In this document: one piece after another, positions 10,242 through 22,344 of the stretch
Numbering within the stretch: position 1 is the first letter of the stretch
Layout of the letters: each line of letters begins with the position of its first letter
Source: Mytilinidion resinicola
Taxonomy: Eukaryota > Ascomycota > Dothideomycetes > Mytilinidiales > Mytilinidiaceae
Reading direction: 5' to 3'
Assembly: GCF_010093595.1 (NCBI RefSeq)
Contig: NW_022985461.1
Coordinates: forward strand, 290,454-354,453
Length of the DNA stretch: 64,000 nt
Program-made: the position numbers and the translations under genes
Notes under the pieces: model-generated
What the model was told of the DNA's origin: nothing
The model's database searches: none
The model's input: only the letters and a program-made list of their open reading frames with translations

Positions 10242-11561
10242 CTGGGCGGTACTGGGGTGATAAACGCTACTGCAAGCGGTAGGAGTTTAGCTGATAGGTG
10301 TTCTAAGAAAAGGTTGTCGAAGCGGGCATCAGATTCGGCTGACAATGCAGGGCTCGGTTTGTCGGAGGTGTGAGTTTGGGGCCTCGTGGCTGCTTGGTGC
10401 CTCCTCGTCTCTGAGATGGTTCGCTACCGCGAGACAGTCGCTGTGATACCAAGTGCGCAATAGCGGAATTGTACAAGTGATCCCGAGAGATAGCAAGGTC
10501 GTGGTCGTAGTCGCGAGAAATCTGATATCGGAGAGAAGAATTGTCTCAAAATCGGCGATGGGGATCTGGGCATAAGAAGACCTCGGAGTAAGACGGGAGG
10601 CAGAGGAAACGTAAGTACGTCTGTATTATGGTGACCTCAGCTGCTGTGAGGGTCAGCAGAGCAGGTGATTCCTTGCATGAGGCTCATACTTTGCGTAAGA
10701 CCACGCCCAATAGGCTAAAAAGGGCTCCATAGTGTTTGACATGCAGGCTTTTCAGTGCGTAGAGTTTGTTGCTGTACTCCTTTTCGATACTTACGAGGAG
10801 GCGTCTAATAAGGTGATGGGCGTTGCGATTGGTGTGGAATCAGCAGGTTGGCCCTGGTCCAAGGTAGATTCCTGCAAGCGGGTTGGCTCGCTTGAGGATG
10901 GTGAGCAGCGAATCAGCGGGCAAGGCGCGGGATAGAGACCTTGCATGGTCGAAGGCGGCGAGATTAGTGCTGCTTGGTACTTGGGAGGCAAATGCAGTCA
11001 AAAGGGATAGGCTTGCTAGACAACGAACGACTGCGCAGTGTTGAACTGCCTTCTCCACATCGCGTTGAAGCTAGGAAAGCATTGCCACTTGCTGTGTCTT
11101 ATTGCTTATCCAGTCCGAAGCTCCGCTTTTGCTGTGCTGGATCGCGGCGTGACTTACTGATATCGATTTTGCGGCACATTACTACCTTTGACAACTTCTC
11201 TGGTCCACAAGAATGCCTCCGAAGATGCTGCGATCGCAGATTAAGTTTACCCTAGTCGCTAGATTCACGGCTTGTGTTAAATCTGGAATCTGTGAGCATG
11301 TCAGTCAGGGCCTGGAGAGTTGTCCGAAAAGTGAAAACCGAATTGCGCGACGGGAGCAGGTCTGAGTTGATGTTCTGCCTAAGCACGATCATACGCTTGG
11401 TCCAGGATGGCTCCAGCTGCACATCAACGATGAAATGGTAGACGAGAGTGCCGACAGGACGTAGGCTAGGCACACTCGCGCTCCTTTCGTCCCTAAACCA
11501 AAATGCAGAGAATTGGTATAGAGATACTGGCGTCTTGGACCATATGTAGCACTCGAACCTA

Positions 11562-11627
11562 CAGTAATATCTCGATTTAAAGACTCTCACGTTAAAATAA
11601 AGATTTTTGGGGTTTTGAAGATATGAG
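11562..11627 (+). repeat. Pogo/Tigger-like terminal repeat remnant
   Basis: The sequence starts CAGTAATATCTCGATTTAAA immediately after a TA dinucleotide and continues through a CACGTTAAAATAAAG segment. This resembles the ends of pogo/Tigger-type elements (CAGTANNNCTCGNTTTAACG pattern, TA target). No inverted partner or transposase frame was seen within the window, so it is a solo end or MITE fragment. Confidence 0.4.
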
Positions 11628-13544
11628 AAAAATTAAGATGTACTTGTTCTGGTAACTTGTTCCTCGATGGTAGTCGGTACTGTCATTCGCAAAACCAGTG
11701 CACGTGGTAATAAGCTCATCTACGACCACTTTCTAGTTTGCATTCGCCCCTTGAGAGCAGAATGTGCCCCGCAGCTTGCCAGACAAACTTACCAATAGAC
11801 CGAAGTTGAGTTTCGAGCACAGGGTCTCGAGCAAGGTTGGAAAGAGAAGAAGAGAAGATGCGCTCGCACTTGCTCTAAAGAGAAACGTACTTGATAGTTA
11901 GGATTGCCTGTGTATTAGTGATTGGTACGCTATAACTGTAGGCGTGGATCACCCTCATTCTGGTATCGAGTGAATGAGTGATTCTGAGATGCCTCTCATT
12001 GTGCCAAACCGACCTGCCAGTAAATCTAATGAGAGCCCACAGAATAGAATTTTGCCAGAGTTCATCAGGGCTACGGACCCTGCAGATATGCTGGTACGGG
12101 AGGCCTCGGACCATTCTTCTCGTTCGATCTTGGAGCTTCGAAGTCTTTTGACACGAACCACGCTCGGCAGGCTCGGCCCTCTTCCCCAGACCTGAATGTG
12201 AACTGCTATTCCTTGCAAGAGTGGGAGGCGGGTCATGAGGCATGGGAGAGATGGCACCTCATCCATGCACGTCGAGGAGGGGGGAAGTCAGCATCAGGCA
12301 AACTGCGATCAATAGCAAGGCTGACAACTGCAACGACACCTAGAAGCCAAGCAGTCACAAGCTTGCCTGACGTCCTAGCTGCTGGTTTGGTGAGAAATGC
12401 CGTTGCGGTGCATTCCTATGGTTGCATGTGGCGCTGTGAGCTTTGCACTCGATCCCTTGGACGATCGAAGCGGCAATTACGGTTGCACTGGACGACATGG
12501 CCAGGTGGTCCGTCTGAACTATGTGCTAGGAGCGGGTTTCCGAAGAGGGACAGAGAGCTAGAAGTTGAGGAGAAAGGAAGTGAGAGAATGGTGCTAGAAG
12601 ACATCGGTGATCGGGTGGGCGCTGGAAGCGAGTTTGACTCGCCGCCCCTGGCCTGCCTGGGACGACAGCCGTCCTTGGGAAACAATCCGTGCCGGTTTAG
12701 GCCCATAACAGCCTGATTGCCAGTCCAGCCTCTCGTTTCCTGGCTCGACTGTGTGCTGCAAGAGATTGCTGGATCTGCTGCGCCTAGAAAGCCTCCCAGA
12801 TGCCCCATTCCCTGAGTCGGCACGGAGGGGGCCTCCGAGTACGTTGCTGCTGCCCGGCCAATTAACTTGTATCAATTGTACCAAAACTCATATCTTCAGG
12901 CCATGCTAGTCTTGGATCACTCGCCTGGGTCAATCGGCGTGAAAAACGTCGGGCTCGAGCTTGGGGGGCCTCTGGTAATGGTGAAGGCTGTGTTCCACTG
13001 CATCCAGCCCTTGTGCTCTGCCCGAACGATAGTCCAACCTTCTGCTGCAGCCCGTACTCCGAGAAGAGTAGCACTGCTATAATTTGCCAGCGGGTACGCG
13101 CAGGTATGGCTGGAAACACCCTGGCAGGGTGTTGCCGCCATTGGAAGCCATGCAGCCTGTAATATCTGACCCTTGTGCTCAACAGCAGGCTAGAATGGGC
13201 AGACCCTGGGGGCATCATGCACAGTAATGACGTTCTGGGGTTTCCAGAAGCGTCCTTATTCGTCATTGGCTGGTGCCGGCCAGCGGTGCCGTTGGAGTGG
13301 CCACTCTAACGAGGGAGTGAATGTGTCTTGGCAGGCGCACCTTCCTGGTGAGCAGGCGGCCACGCGCAACACCCCCCGTTGAAGCAGGCCCGTCCATAAA
13401 AGCCCCCGCATCCTCTCCACAGCTTCGACTTCTTCTCCACCTCCACACCTCCACACCTTCTCACCTTCTCACTCACCACCTCTCTCTCCACAGCTTCCCC
13501 CACATCTACAAGAACCCACCCAAGCTTGGCTGGCAATCTTCAAC

Positions 13545-15392
13545 ATGTGGACTACATATAACACCTACGCCATTTGCGCCTTCGCCGCCATCGGTATGTC
13601 TCCCCGCTGCCCCACCTTCTGCGGCCGTTCACTGACAGCCTCATAGGCGGTGGCCTGTTCGGCTTCGATATCTCGTCCATGAGCGGCGTGCTCGGCACCA
13701 ATGCCTACAAGAACTACTTCGGCAACCGTAAGACTCCGCCCTCGCGACCTCCCATCCATGCATACACTGACGACCTGCAGCTACCGGCTACCGTCAAGGC
13801 GGTATCACGGCTTCCATGCCCGCTGGCTCCCTCGTTGGTGCACTAGCCTCTTCCTTCATTGCAGACAAGCTCTCCCGTAGGACTGCGATCCAGGTCGCGG
13901 CCATTATTTGGATCATTGGCGCCATTCTTCAGACTGCCTCGAACGGCGTCGCCCTCCTCTGCGTCGGCCGTGTCGTTGCTGGTCTCTGCGTTGGCATCGC
14001 ATCTTCCATTGTCCCGGTTTACCAAGCCGAGATTGCCCGCAAGGAGATCCGAGGACGTGTGGTGTCATTGCAACAATGGGCTATCACTTGGTATGTAGCA
14101 CTCTGCGCCACGAGTTGATGGGTTCTCAGCTAACGAAACAGGGGCATCTTAATCCAGTACTTCATTCAGTACGGCGCTTCCTTTGTCGACGGTGGTCCAA
14201 CGGCTCCCAACCAGGGAACTGCCGCCTTCCGTATCCCATGGAGTATTCAGATGGTTCCAGCATTCATTCTCTTCATCGGCATGTTCTTTTTGCCTAGGTC
14301 CCCCCGCTGGCTAGCGAGCAAGGATCGTTGGGAGGAGGCGTAAGTGGCAACTGATACCACTCTTTGGTGAATTGGCTGACAATGTGTACAGCATCCAAGT
14401 TCTCGGCCACCTCCATGGAGGAGGCGATGTGAACCACCCCAAGGTGCTCGCTGAATACCAGGAAATTGAGGAAGCTCTTCGCTTCGAGCGGGAGGAAGCG
14501 ATCAACAGCTACAAAGCCCTTGTCGAGCCTCGTATGCTCAAGCGCGTCATCCTGGGAATGTCAATCCAGATGTGGTCTCAGCTTTGCGGCATGAACATCA
14601 TGAGTAAGTTGATTTTCAACTATAGCATGCTCACCTGCTGACGATCTCACAGTGTACTACATCGTCTACATCATGGAGGGTGCTGGCATCGCTAATGAGT
14701 TGCTCACCTCCTCCATCCAGTACATCATCAACGTTGCGCTCACATTGCCCGCTATCCTGTACCTTGACAGGTTCGGCCGTCGCCCGGCTCTCCTTTGCGG
14801 TTCGTTCGGCATGATGACTTTCCTTTTCATCAACGGCGCGCTTCAAGCCGCCTACGGCAGGCCTAACCCCGACAAGTCCAATAAAGCCATCACCTGGGTC
14901 GTTCAGGACCACAAGAGCGTTTCCAAGGCCATAGTCGCCTGCTCGTACCTCTTCGTCGCCACCTTTGCCACGACCTGGGGCCCAACATCCTGGACATATC
15001 CCTCGGAGATCTTCCCGTCCAAGATCCGCGCCAAGGCCGTCTCGTTGGCCACCGCCTCTAACTGGATCTGGAACTGCGCCCTTGCCTTCGGTGTTCCCCC
15101 GCTTCTCCAGAAGATCGACTGGAAGATGTACATGATCTTCGCCACCTTCAATGGTCTTGCCCTCATTCATATGTTCCTGACTGCTCCCGAGACCAAGGGC
15201 AAGACCCTCGAGGAGATGGACGAGGTCTTCGACTCTGGCATCCCGGCCTGGCGCGGCGTCAAGAAGGGCTCTAGGCTCGACGTGCTGCAGACCCAGATCG
15301 AGAAGGGCGAGGTCAAGGTTGCCGGCTTCCACGGCCGCGACAGGTCCGGTGCTCCCACCGGAATCGAGCATGTCGAGAACAAGGCGGAATAG
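13545..15392 (+). CDS. MFS sugar porter, hexose/glucose transporter type
   Basis: Plasma-membrane hexose:proton symporter-like protein of the MFS sugar porter family. Six exons: 13545-13593, 13647-13727, 13781-14090, 14142-14339, 14392-14603, 14653-15392, giving 529 aa; all introns are 49-54 bp GT-AG. Twelve membrane segments are expected. Family signatures are visible: GGGLFGFDISSMSGVLG in TM1, the GRVVAGLCVGIASS loop, the post-TM6 motif LPRSPRWLASKDRWEEA (Arg replaces the usual Glu of PESPRWL), YYIVYIMEGAG in TM7, DRFGRRPALL between TM8 and TM9, and PETKGKTLEEMDEVF after TM12. It most resembles fungal high-affinity glucose transporters. The start is set by the first exon MWTTYNTYAICAFAAIG; a CT-rich leader precedes it. 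Substrate cannot be fixed from sequence alone. Confidence 0.9.
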
Positions 15393-16736
15393 GTTGACGA
15401 GCGTAGTGGCTTAGATACGGCAAAGCAGAGTTGGGGTTCGTCGTAAAGCGCTACACTATACTGGGGTCAAGATGGGGTGGTTGCGGCAACATGCTTACGG
15501 AGATTTTTACGGAGTCTCTAGCTCAGAATCATGGTTGATGGACGATCATCGATTATTGGGCATGCATGTAATATCTTTCTGCGAATACTCAAATAGTAGG
15601 CGCTAGTGGTAATACCTATCTAGCAGTCTTCTCCAAGTTGCATCCATGTCAGTGACCTTGATATGCCCTCTTCCATACTCCCTGAAGTGCTTCAGCCCAT
15701 TCTTACTTACCTGGGCTCAACGTTGATTGCCCCATGTCCTGAATCGTACGGGCAGCGAGGACTTGTATACCACCGCTTGAGAGTAGATTCCCCACCTCAT
15801 CACAAGAAGTCAACACGGCATGTAAGATGCTCACCTCACGGATCAGTGAGCTTCCACATGCTCGTGCTGCAACGTCCTAAACTAGGCTGCAAAATCACTG
15901 ACATTACAACATATTGCAGTATAGAAACGGGAGCGAGCCTGCGCGATCTTCGCTCTCTTCTAATACGATAATGCTTGATGCTCTGGATGAGATACTCAGC
16001 ACGTCACAGATATACCCTCTTCACTAATGCATGAAAGACCCTCGAATACGCATGCCGGTGGTCTAAGGTAGATACTGGGGCTTGAAGTCTCAAATTGGAC
16101 GCCCTATTCGATGCTGGTGTTATGATATGTCGAGTTTGATGTTGGACCAGGAGGGAGTTATGGGGTGGTAAACGTGGATAAAGGGGAGCTAGTCTGTGCG
16201 ATTCGAAGATTTGCTTCACATATTTTCGAGGGACACTTATGGAATAACCCATTGCGAGGGATAGATCCACAGGAGCAAGTCTGGCATAAAAGCTGGCAGG
16301 TCAATACGATTACGATGGCCTACCTACAGGCTCAATTGGTGATGGCTCTTCATCTCCCCATCCTATCACACAAAGAATCCAGACGTGAAACTTTGCCTCG
16401 GAATGATCCATTCTCTACCAATCCGAAAGTATATCGAGTCTAGCCACCGTACCAGGCTTTTAATCGCTCTTCGGACAAGCCAAGACATCAAACTGGCCGC
16501 ACCCGTCTACGTAGCAGGCGCAGATCTAATCAGAACCCGACCCTGTCATCGAAGTATCGAGGCCTGGTAGGACTCGTATGGCTGCAGAGCTGATACAGCC
16601 AGATAGGCGGTTCTGACTAAACAAAAGCCTGCCGCTCCCAGCCCGCAAAGGAGAAACATAGACACCGAAACATGCGTTGACCCAAAGAGACACTAGAGAA
16701 AATCATACAGACATTAGCACCCGAGTGCCCGCCGCC
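15393..16736. other. Intergenic, no supported gene
   Basis: Contains the 3' region of the sugar transporter and the 3' region of the Cid1-like gene, whose stop codon is at 16737. Short frames (15663-15971, 16165-16443) lack domains or coding-like codon use. Confidence 0.5.
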
Positions 16737-18938
16737 CTACCAGCCACCCTCCTCACCGACCTGCTTAATCAAATCACCCAAGCTCTCCGCCGTCTCGACC
16801 TTAGAAGGCGGCAGAGTCGGCGGCGGGGATTTAATCGGCTGCATTTCGACCACCGCCTCAAGCAGCTCCCCCTCGGGTTGAATGCCTAACCCAATCGCCG
16901 AAATGATGCGCCACGCCCTGCGAAACTCATCCCTGATAGCCACGATGCCGTTGTGGGTGACGGTGCGCGCAACGTTATGGTCCCACTCAAACGGGTCCTC
17001 GATGGCGAAGAGATACCGATGCCTGACCTCCCTGCCGTCCATAAGCGTCGACTTCGCGCCCGTCCAGCCCTTCATCTGCTTGGTTTGGATGCCGCCTTGC
17101 GTGCGGAGCGAGAGGACCTCGTTCATCCAGTTGAAGCTGCGGACGCCGTAGCCCGGGGTGGCGTAGTATTGGAAGAAGCCGCGGAGGAGGGCGCCGAGGG
17201 GTTGGCGGTTTGTGGTGAGCTTGCCTTGGGAGGCTTCGCGCTTGATGGCGGCCTCATCGCGCCAGAAGCGAACTTCGTAGCCGTTGATGAGGGTGTCTGC
17301 GAGCGCTTTTGCTGGGTCGGCGTTCTCCTGGGCGGGGTTCCAGGCTAGTTGGAGGTTGGGGCATACGGGTGGGTTGGCGACGTTGACGAGGTAGTGGAGG
17401 ACCATGAGGACGTAGCCGTAGCTGGAGAGCGTGCCGGAGTAACTGGAGTTGATTTTGCGGCGTTTGGCCCAGGCTTTGACGAAGAGGACCATTGGGCGGA
17501 TTCGGGGATCGCAGTGGCAGTAGCAGCGCAGAAGTGTGGTGTTGTGGAGCGCTAGAGGGTTTTCGAAATTGATGTCGGATTGGATGCCTACTCCTGACTT
17601 TGGGAAGTCTAAAGGTCCCAGAGCCTTTTCTCGAAGCCAAGGTGTGTCGAAACGTCGCTGTGAATACGCATTTGAATCATTCCTTTTCCCGTCGGCCGAA
17701 TCTAAAGCAGTCTTGCCCTCTAAGGATGTGCCTACGCTATGAGCGGGTCTGCCAAGTTGCGAAGTCTTATTCGGGTTCCTGTTCTCGTCGTTGGGCTTTT
17801 GACCTGTGGGTTTGTTACCTCCTTTGGGATTTGTACCCTGCTTGTTGCCAGATTTGTCGTCCAATTTGCCCTGTGTGGAGTGCGACTGGCTCACTGGAAT
17901 TCCAGGAGTTGGTGGCGGCGGATACTTTTCCTCTTCTGATAGCTCATCCCAATTCTTTCTCTCTTCACATAACGCTGCGTACAGTTCCGGTATTGGTAAT
18001 TCGCATACTTTCAAGATAGGCACACGTGTTCGAGTGAGTAAGCGAGCGCCGTAACCGCTGTCGAGGAGCTTCTTCTCCAAAAGGCGTGGAATGGCTCGAT
18101 CTATCACTCGCAGGCCACTCGTAGTTTTGGAAGACGAATTCCAGGACGGAACGATGGCTAGGTCTACATCTGAGCCTTTTGTTGCAAATCCAGAACTCAG
18201 ACTGCCAAAGCAACGGAGCTCAATGCTTGACATGTCCCCAGAATAGCCTTCTTGGAGAGCTGATTGACAGAGAGACTCTACTTTGGCCCTGAAAGCTTCT
18301 TTGAGTGAACCTTCTTCAGGAGCCATCTCTACTTGGTGGATTTCTGCAGTAGCTACTCGATCCAGATACTGACATTGTGCCTGGTAATTGTTACCATTGG
18401 TGTAGTTCATATTTGGGTGGTAATTCTGTCTGGGGGCTTGGAATCCAGGACCAGGCGTATGTAATGGGTCCTGTATGCTCCGAGGCCTCTGTAGGATCTG
18501 GGGACCACTAAATGCAGAAGGCCCATGTGCTACTGAAGGACCCTGTTGCTGCCCGCCCCGATTGGTCCTGGGTGTCAAGGGACTCTGCGGAGACTGCGGA
18601 GTGAAGGCTGAAGGGGGAGGGCCAGAAAACTTCCAGGGTCCATCAACAGAGCCACCACGAGCATGCGGTTGGCCACGAGCGTGCGGTTGGCCACGAGCGG
18701 CCGGTTGACCACGACTTTGTGACTGGGGTGATCCAACGGGGTTAGTCTGCTGGGCATTTTGGCGATGCCTGGGAGTGTGTGTGTTATCACCTCGACGCTG
18801 TCCTCGACCTCGGGATGCTGTGTTTGAAGAACGCTGGTTGAGAGTGGAGACGTCATTTGATACTGTGACGTTGCTCAATATCATGGTGCGTAACTGGTCT
18901 TCCAGACCGCGTGGAGTCTGAGCTGATGGGTTGTTCAT
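16737..18938 (-). CDS. Cid1-type terminal uridylyl/nucleotidyltransferase
   Basis: Non-canonical poly(A)/poly(U) polymerase that adds 3' nucleotides to RNA, likely cytoplasmic RNA turnover. Single exon, 733 aa. Residues 1-190 are low-complexity (RG, Q and P rich, with three imperfect RGQPxA repeats at about 77-95). The nucleotidyltransferase domain starts near 210; CFGSLSSGFATKGSDVDLAI (243-262) holds catalytic Asp257 and Asp259, and Asp455 in SDINFENPLALHNT is the third carboxylate. Between them lies a disordered insert of about 125 residues. The PAP-associated domain follows (GTLSSYGYVLMVLHYLV). FEWDHNVARTV places a His at about 654, the position that in fission yeast Cid1 (His336) favours UTP over ATP, so uridylylation is the likelier activity. 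The start is the first ATG, consistent with the divergent TFIIF gene. Confidence 0.88.
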   Translation of the reverse strand: MNNPSAQTPRGLEDQLRTMILSNVTVSNDVSTLNQRSSNTASRGRGQRRGDNTHTPRHRQNAQQTNPVGSPQSQSRGQPAARGQPHARGQPHARGGSVDGPWKFSGPPPSAFTPQSPQSPLTPRTNRGGQQQGPSVAHGPSAFSGPQILQRPRSIQDPLHTPGPGFQAPRQNYHPNMNYTNGNNYQAQCQYLDRVATAEIHQVEMAPEEGSLKEAFRAKVESLCQSALQEGYSGDMSSIELRCFGSLSSGFATKGSDVDLAIVPSWNSSSKTTSGLRVIDRAIPRLLEKKLLDSGYGARLLTRTRVPILKVCELPIPELYAALCEERKNWDELSEEEKYPPPPTPGIPVSQSHSTQGKLDDKSGNKQGTNPKGGNKPTGQKPNDENRNPNKTSQLGRPAHSVGTSLEGKTALDSADGKRNDSNAYSQRRFDTPWLREKALGPLDFPKSGVGIQSDINFENPLALHNTTLLRCYCHCDPRIRPMVLFVKAWAKRRKINSSYSGTLSSYGYVLMVLHYLVNVANPPVCPNLQLAWNPAQENADPAKALADTLINGYEVRFWRDEAAIKREASQGKLTTNRQPLGALLRGFFQYYATPGYGVRSFNWMNEVLSLRTQGGIQTKQMKGWTGAKSTLMDGREVRHRYLFAIEDPFEWDHNVARTVTHNGIVAIRDEFRRAWRIISAIGLGIQPEGELLEAVVEMQPIKSPPPTLPPSKVETAESLGDLIKQVGEEGGW

Positions 18939-19613
18939 GATTGCGATGCTAAGGAGAAAGGTATCCAGTTGCGCATTCCACTGCTAAGGGTCGCGTCGTC
19001 CTAGTAAACGCAGAAGCGGCGTCTGGATGATGCTCACAGGAAGCACCTGACACTCATGAGGCTAGTAACAAAGATAGCAGGAAGGCGACAGGGTGAGGAA
19101 GAACGTAATCCATACACATGGGTGAATGCTGACTTGATAAAGGGTGGGGTATAAAAGACAGAGCAGCTGGAATGAGTGTTTGCTGGTCGACCTGTCGGTC
19201 GGAAGCGACTAATTCTTCAACCGGCTTAGCGGCATCGAAGTGGTCCTGGACGAAAAGAAGCCCAGAAACAAGCGTCGACGTGAGAGCTGAGGTTTCTAAG
19301 ATAAAGTAATTGTGATTGTATGTCTGCAGGTCTAGCATTGGAAGCACCAAGAAGCATCTCGGCGTGGAATCGGAGGAGCTCGCAAACATAGACAAGTCGA
19401 GCTGCGTGTGGCCCGTGTGGCATGCTTGGCAAAAGGTGACGAACGAAGCGCGGCGCCTTCACTCACTTTTAACAAAGGCAGGCATCCGACTACATCTATA
19501 CGCTCACTCGCCTCGCCCTTTCTCCCACCAACACCCACGACAGCCCACGACAGGCTGCATCCTCCACGCTCCCAGCCTCACCAGCATCACCGTCCTCCGC
19601 TACCCAGCTCACG
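18939..19613. other. Divergent intergenic region Cid1-like/TFIIF alpha
   Basis: 675 bp between two divergent start codons. A TATAAAAG sits at 19150-19157 on the plus strand but is too far (over 450 bp) from the TFIIF start to be assigned with confidence. The last 120 bp are C-rich and leader-like. Confidence 0.45.
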
Positions 19614-21805
19614 ATGAGCAGCGGCCAACCACCGAACGCGGCCACCGCAACCGCCAATGGCGCCCCGAAACCTCTCATCCGCCGCCGTCGCAAGCCAAAT
19701 GCCGACCCTCTTCGAGTCCCCCCGCGACCTCTCAAGCAGATATCTCACCAGATTACCTCGATGGCCAGCGGTCCCAAGTCCCAGACCCTGAGCACCGCCA
19801 GACCCCCAGCTACGCCAGCGCAGCTCGAGGCCGACGGCTTCAAGGTCTTCTCTCTTGTGACCACAAAGCGCGCCATGATGGAGGGCCTGCGTCATCATGT
19901 CATGAGGCTCCAGCAGTCCAAGGAGAGAGCCCCGGTCAAGATTGTCAACGAGTCCGAGTTTACACGCCCCATCAGATTGCACCGCCGCGATCCCCGCGCC
20001 CCACCCGCCGGCGCAGGCGCGACTGTGATTGACGAGGATCCCGAAGCTACTCTGGAGGAAGACAAAGAGCGGGAGAGGGCCGAGATCCAAAAGGAGGAGC
20101 GTAGACGCCAACGCGAGGAGAATCAAGCCAAGATTGCCCCGTCTACCACAAAGAAGATGCCTGCTTTCCAGAAGAAGACTGAGCAGATCTATCGTCCAGA
20201 TGATACCCCAGAAGCACAGAAGCGGTCTAAGCTCCGATACGAAGAGGCTCTTCCATGGCACCTCGAAGACTTCGACAACAAGCAGACATGGGTCGGATCG
20301 TACGAGGCAGAGCTGTCTGATAAACACATCATGATTGTTCCAGACCACAAGACTGATGGTACTCCTCAATACCGCATGGTGCCGCTGGAGCGCTGGTACA
20401 AGTTCATCTCCAAGAGCAAGGGAAAGCAGTTCACTGCCGACGAAGCCGACAAAAAGTGGAATACTGTTGGTTCGGTGCCCTCCTTCATCAAGAATACCGA
20501 AGAGCGCATCATCAAGCGTGAGCGTGAGGAGTATCAGAAGAATAGGGGCCCTGGAAAGATGAAGACTCGGATCGCTGGCCGTGGTGATGATGACGCCCCA
20601 CCCCGAATCGGAGAAGACGGCATGATGATCAAGGTCGAAGAGGATGCAGATGACATCGACTTCAACTATGAGGATGACTTTGCCGACGATGAAGAAGGCT
20701 TGAACGGGTTGTTCGAAGGAGATGCGGAGGAGACCAAGGCCGCCGAAGAAAAGATTCGTCGCGATCGTTTGGCTGCTCGCATCTTCGACCTCCGAGACGA
20801 GAGCAAAGTCGACGTGCAGGAGGAGCTCGACAAGGAGGAAGCTGCTAAGCAGAAGGGATTACAGAAGCAGCTTCGGAAAGCTCTCATGAAGCGAGAGAAG
20901 AACTACGACTACGAACAGTCCGATTCTGACCGCTACGGATCCTCAAGCGAGTCGGAGGATGACTCCGATGTGGAGAGGCAGAAGGAGAAGGAACGACGGG
21001 AGGAGGAGGAGCGGAAGGCTGCCGAGCGGCCTGGTGTTGCTAAGGAGGGTGACAAGCCCGCGTCCGGCGCGTCTACCAAGGGAACGAACACGCCTTCAGG
21101 CCAGCACAAACCTGTTGATGTGTCCAAGCCAAACTCGAAGAAGCGTCCTGGCTCACCTAACCTCTCGGAAGCAAGTGGAAATGAGTCTGCTCGGAAGAAG
21201 CACAAGAAGAAGCATCGAGACGGGTCAGGGAAGGGATCACTCGTAAGCGTAAGACTATCGGACGCCCAAGGGGCACAAAACTCCTCACTCCGTGCTGCCG
21301 GAAGTCCTAGCGACTCGGAAATCACAGACGGTGGTCGTCGGAAACAATCGCTAAAATTGAGGTTAGGTACAGGCAGATCTCCTAATGGCACCCCAGGCGG
21401 CAGCCGGGCAGGTAGCCCAGACACAGGTGCAGAACGCAGCAGAGCCACGAGCCCTCTCTCCGCCGCCGGTTCCACGCAAACGATGCCGGGTCAGCGTTTC
21501 CCGTTACCGTTCACTAACAAGTCTTTGAGGATTAGCGCTAACAAAGTCAAGGCTCGACAATACCTGTCCCCACCATCGAACAAATCAAAGCCTTGCTCCG
21601 TCCAGAAGGCGTGAAGATCAACGAGATCAGCTCCATATTCAAAGGCCGGCTTGCACCAAAAGACAACCACGCCTTTATCCAACGTGTGAAGGCGCTCTCC
21701 GTCTTCGACAAGGACAAAGGATTGCTCTTCCCTCGGCCTCCTGATTCAGACAAGCCAGACAAGGGGGCTAAAGCAGGTACACCAAAAGAGGCGTCGCCCT
21801 CATGA
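19614..21805 (+). CDS. TFG1: TFIIF alpha subunit (RAP74/Tfg1)
   Basis: Largest subunit of general transcription factor TFIIF, which binds RNA polymerase II in the preinitiation complex. Two exons, 19614-21495 and 21552-21805, giving 711 aa; the 56-bp intron has GTTTCC...GCTAAC...CAAG. The dimerisation core lies at about residues 60-270 (EFTRPIRLHRRDPRAPP, then LPWHLEDFDNKQTWVGSYE and YRMVPLERWYKF). A long acidic/basic charged linker with serine-rich tracts follows, and the spliced C-terminus (TIEQIKALLRPEGVKINEIS, then FKGRLAPKDNHAFIQRVKAL) is the RAP74 winged-helix that contacts the Fcp1-type phosphatase in other species. Without the intron the protein would end in an unrelated 40-residue tail lacking this domain, which supports the splice. 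The donor is weaker than most in the window. Confidence 0.9.
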
Positions 21806-22344
21806 TATTTGGTGGCCGGATAGCACATGCGAGGTGCTCTTTGAATCATTTCTGCTGCTTTGTACTTAGACACAATTCATACAATACTATACCCCAGGTC
21901 TGGGCACACAGATACCATTGCTTGAATGCCTCTTTTGGAAACTAAAAACCACTGATAGGAGCAGTCACGTTGTCAGAAGGCCGTTCAGGCAAAAGGTAAC
22001 CTGCTTCCTACTGTATCGACTTTTGCATCCTCTTTAGAGTTTCGAAAGCCAATAGAGACACCCCAAGCAGTGGCATACTGGCGTCACCTAATGAATGGAC
22101 TAGTACTGCATGCAGATACTTTGAATGCTTATGAATAGGCCCTATGATCATTACTCCTTGCTACGTGGTCGTAGCGATGTCGATACCCTAATTATAAGAG
22201 ATCCAAGCCCGTCCAACCCATGCCAATACCTATATTCCAAATAAAATGTCGTAGCGACTGGATATCATGCCCCCCACCCCCCAAGATAAGAACCCCCTTC
22301 ATCCATATTTACAAGAGAAACGAAAACCCCGTCTCCATCGACAT
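21806..22344. other. Convergent 3' intergenic region
   Basis: Lies between the stop codons of the TFIIF alpha gene and the membrane-tailed protein gene. AT-richer than its surroundings. Nothing beyond expected 3' UTRs is visible. Confidence 0.5.

Larger units (their letters stand above)
8305..13544. other. Gene-poor 5.2 kb stretch
   Basis: No domain-bearing gene found on either strand. It includes a T-rich run at 9121-9139, a small open frame with coding-like codons (10047-10241, minus) and a pogo-like terminal repeat remnant (11562-11627). On the minus strand around 12250-12420 a frame reads a hydrophobic TAWLLGVVAVVSLAI segment but is not openable into a convincing gene. The last 110 bases (13429-13540) are CT-rich and look like the 5' leader of the sugar transporter. 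Confidence 0.5.

Noticed and set aside
12198..12823. Overlapping long frames on both strands, one reading a membrane-like segment (TAWLLGVVAVVSLAI)
   Set aside because: No start-to-stop or splice model gives a coherent protein; upstream frames are interrupted.
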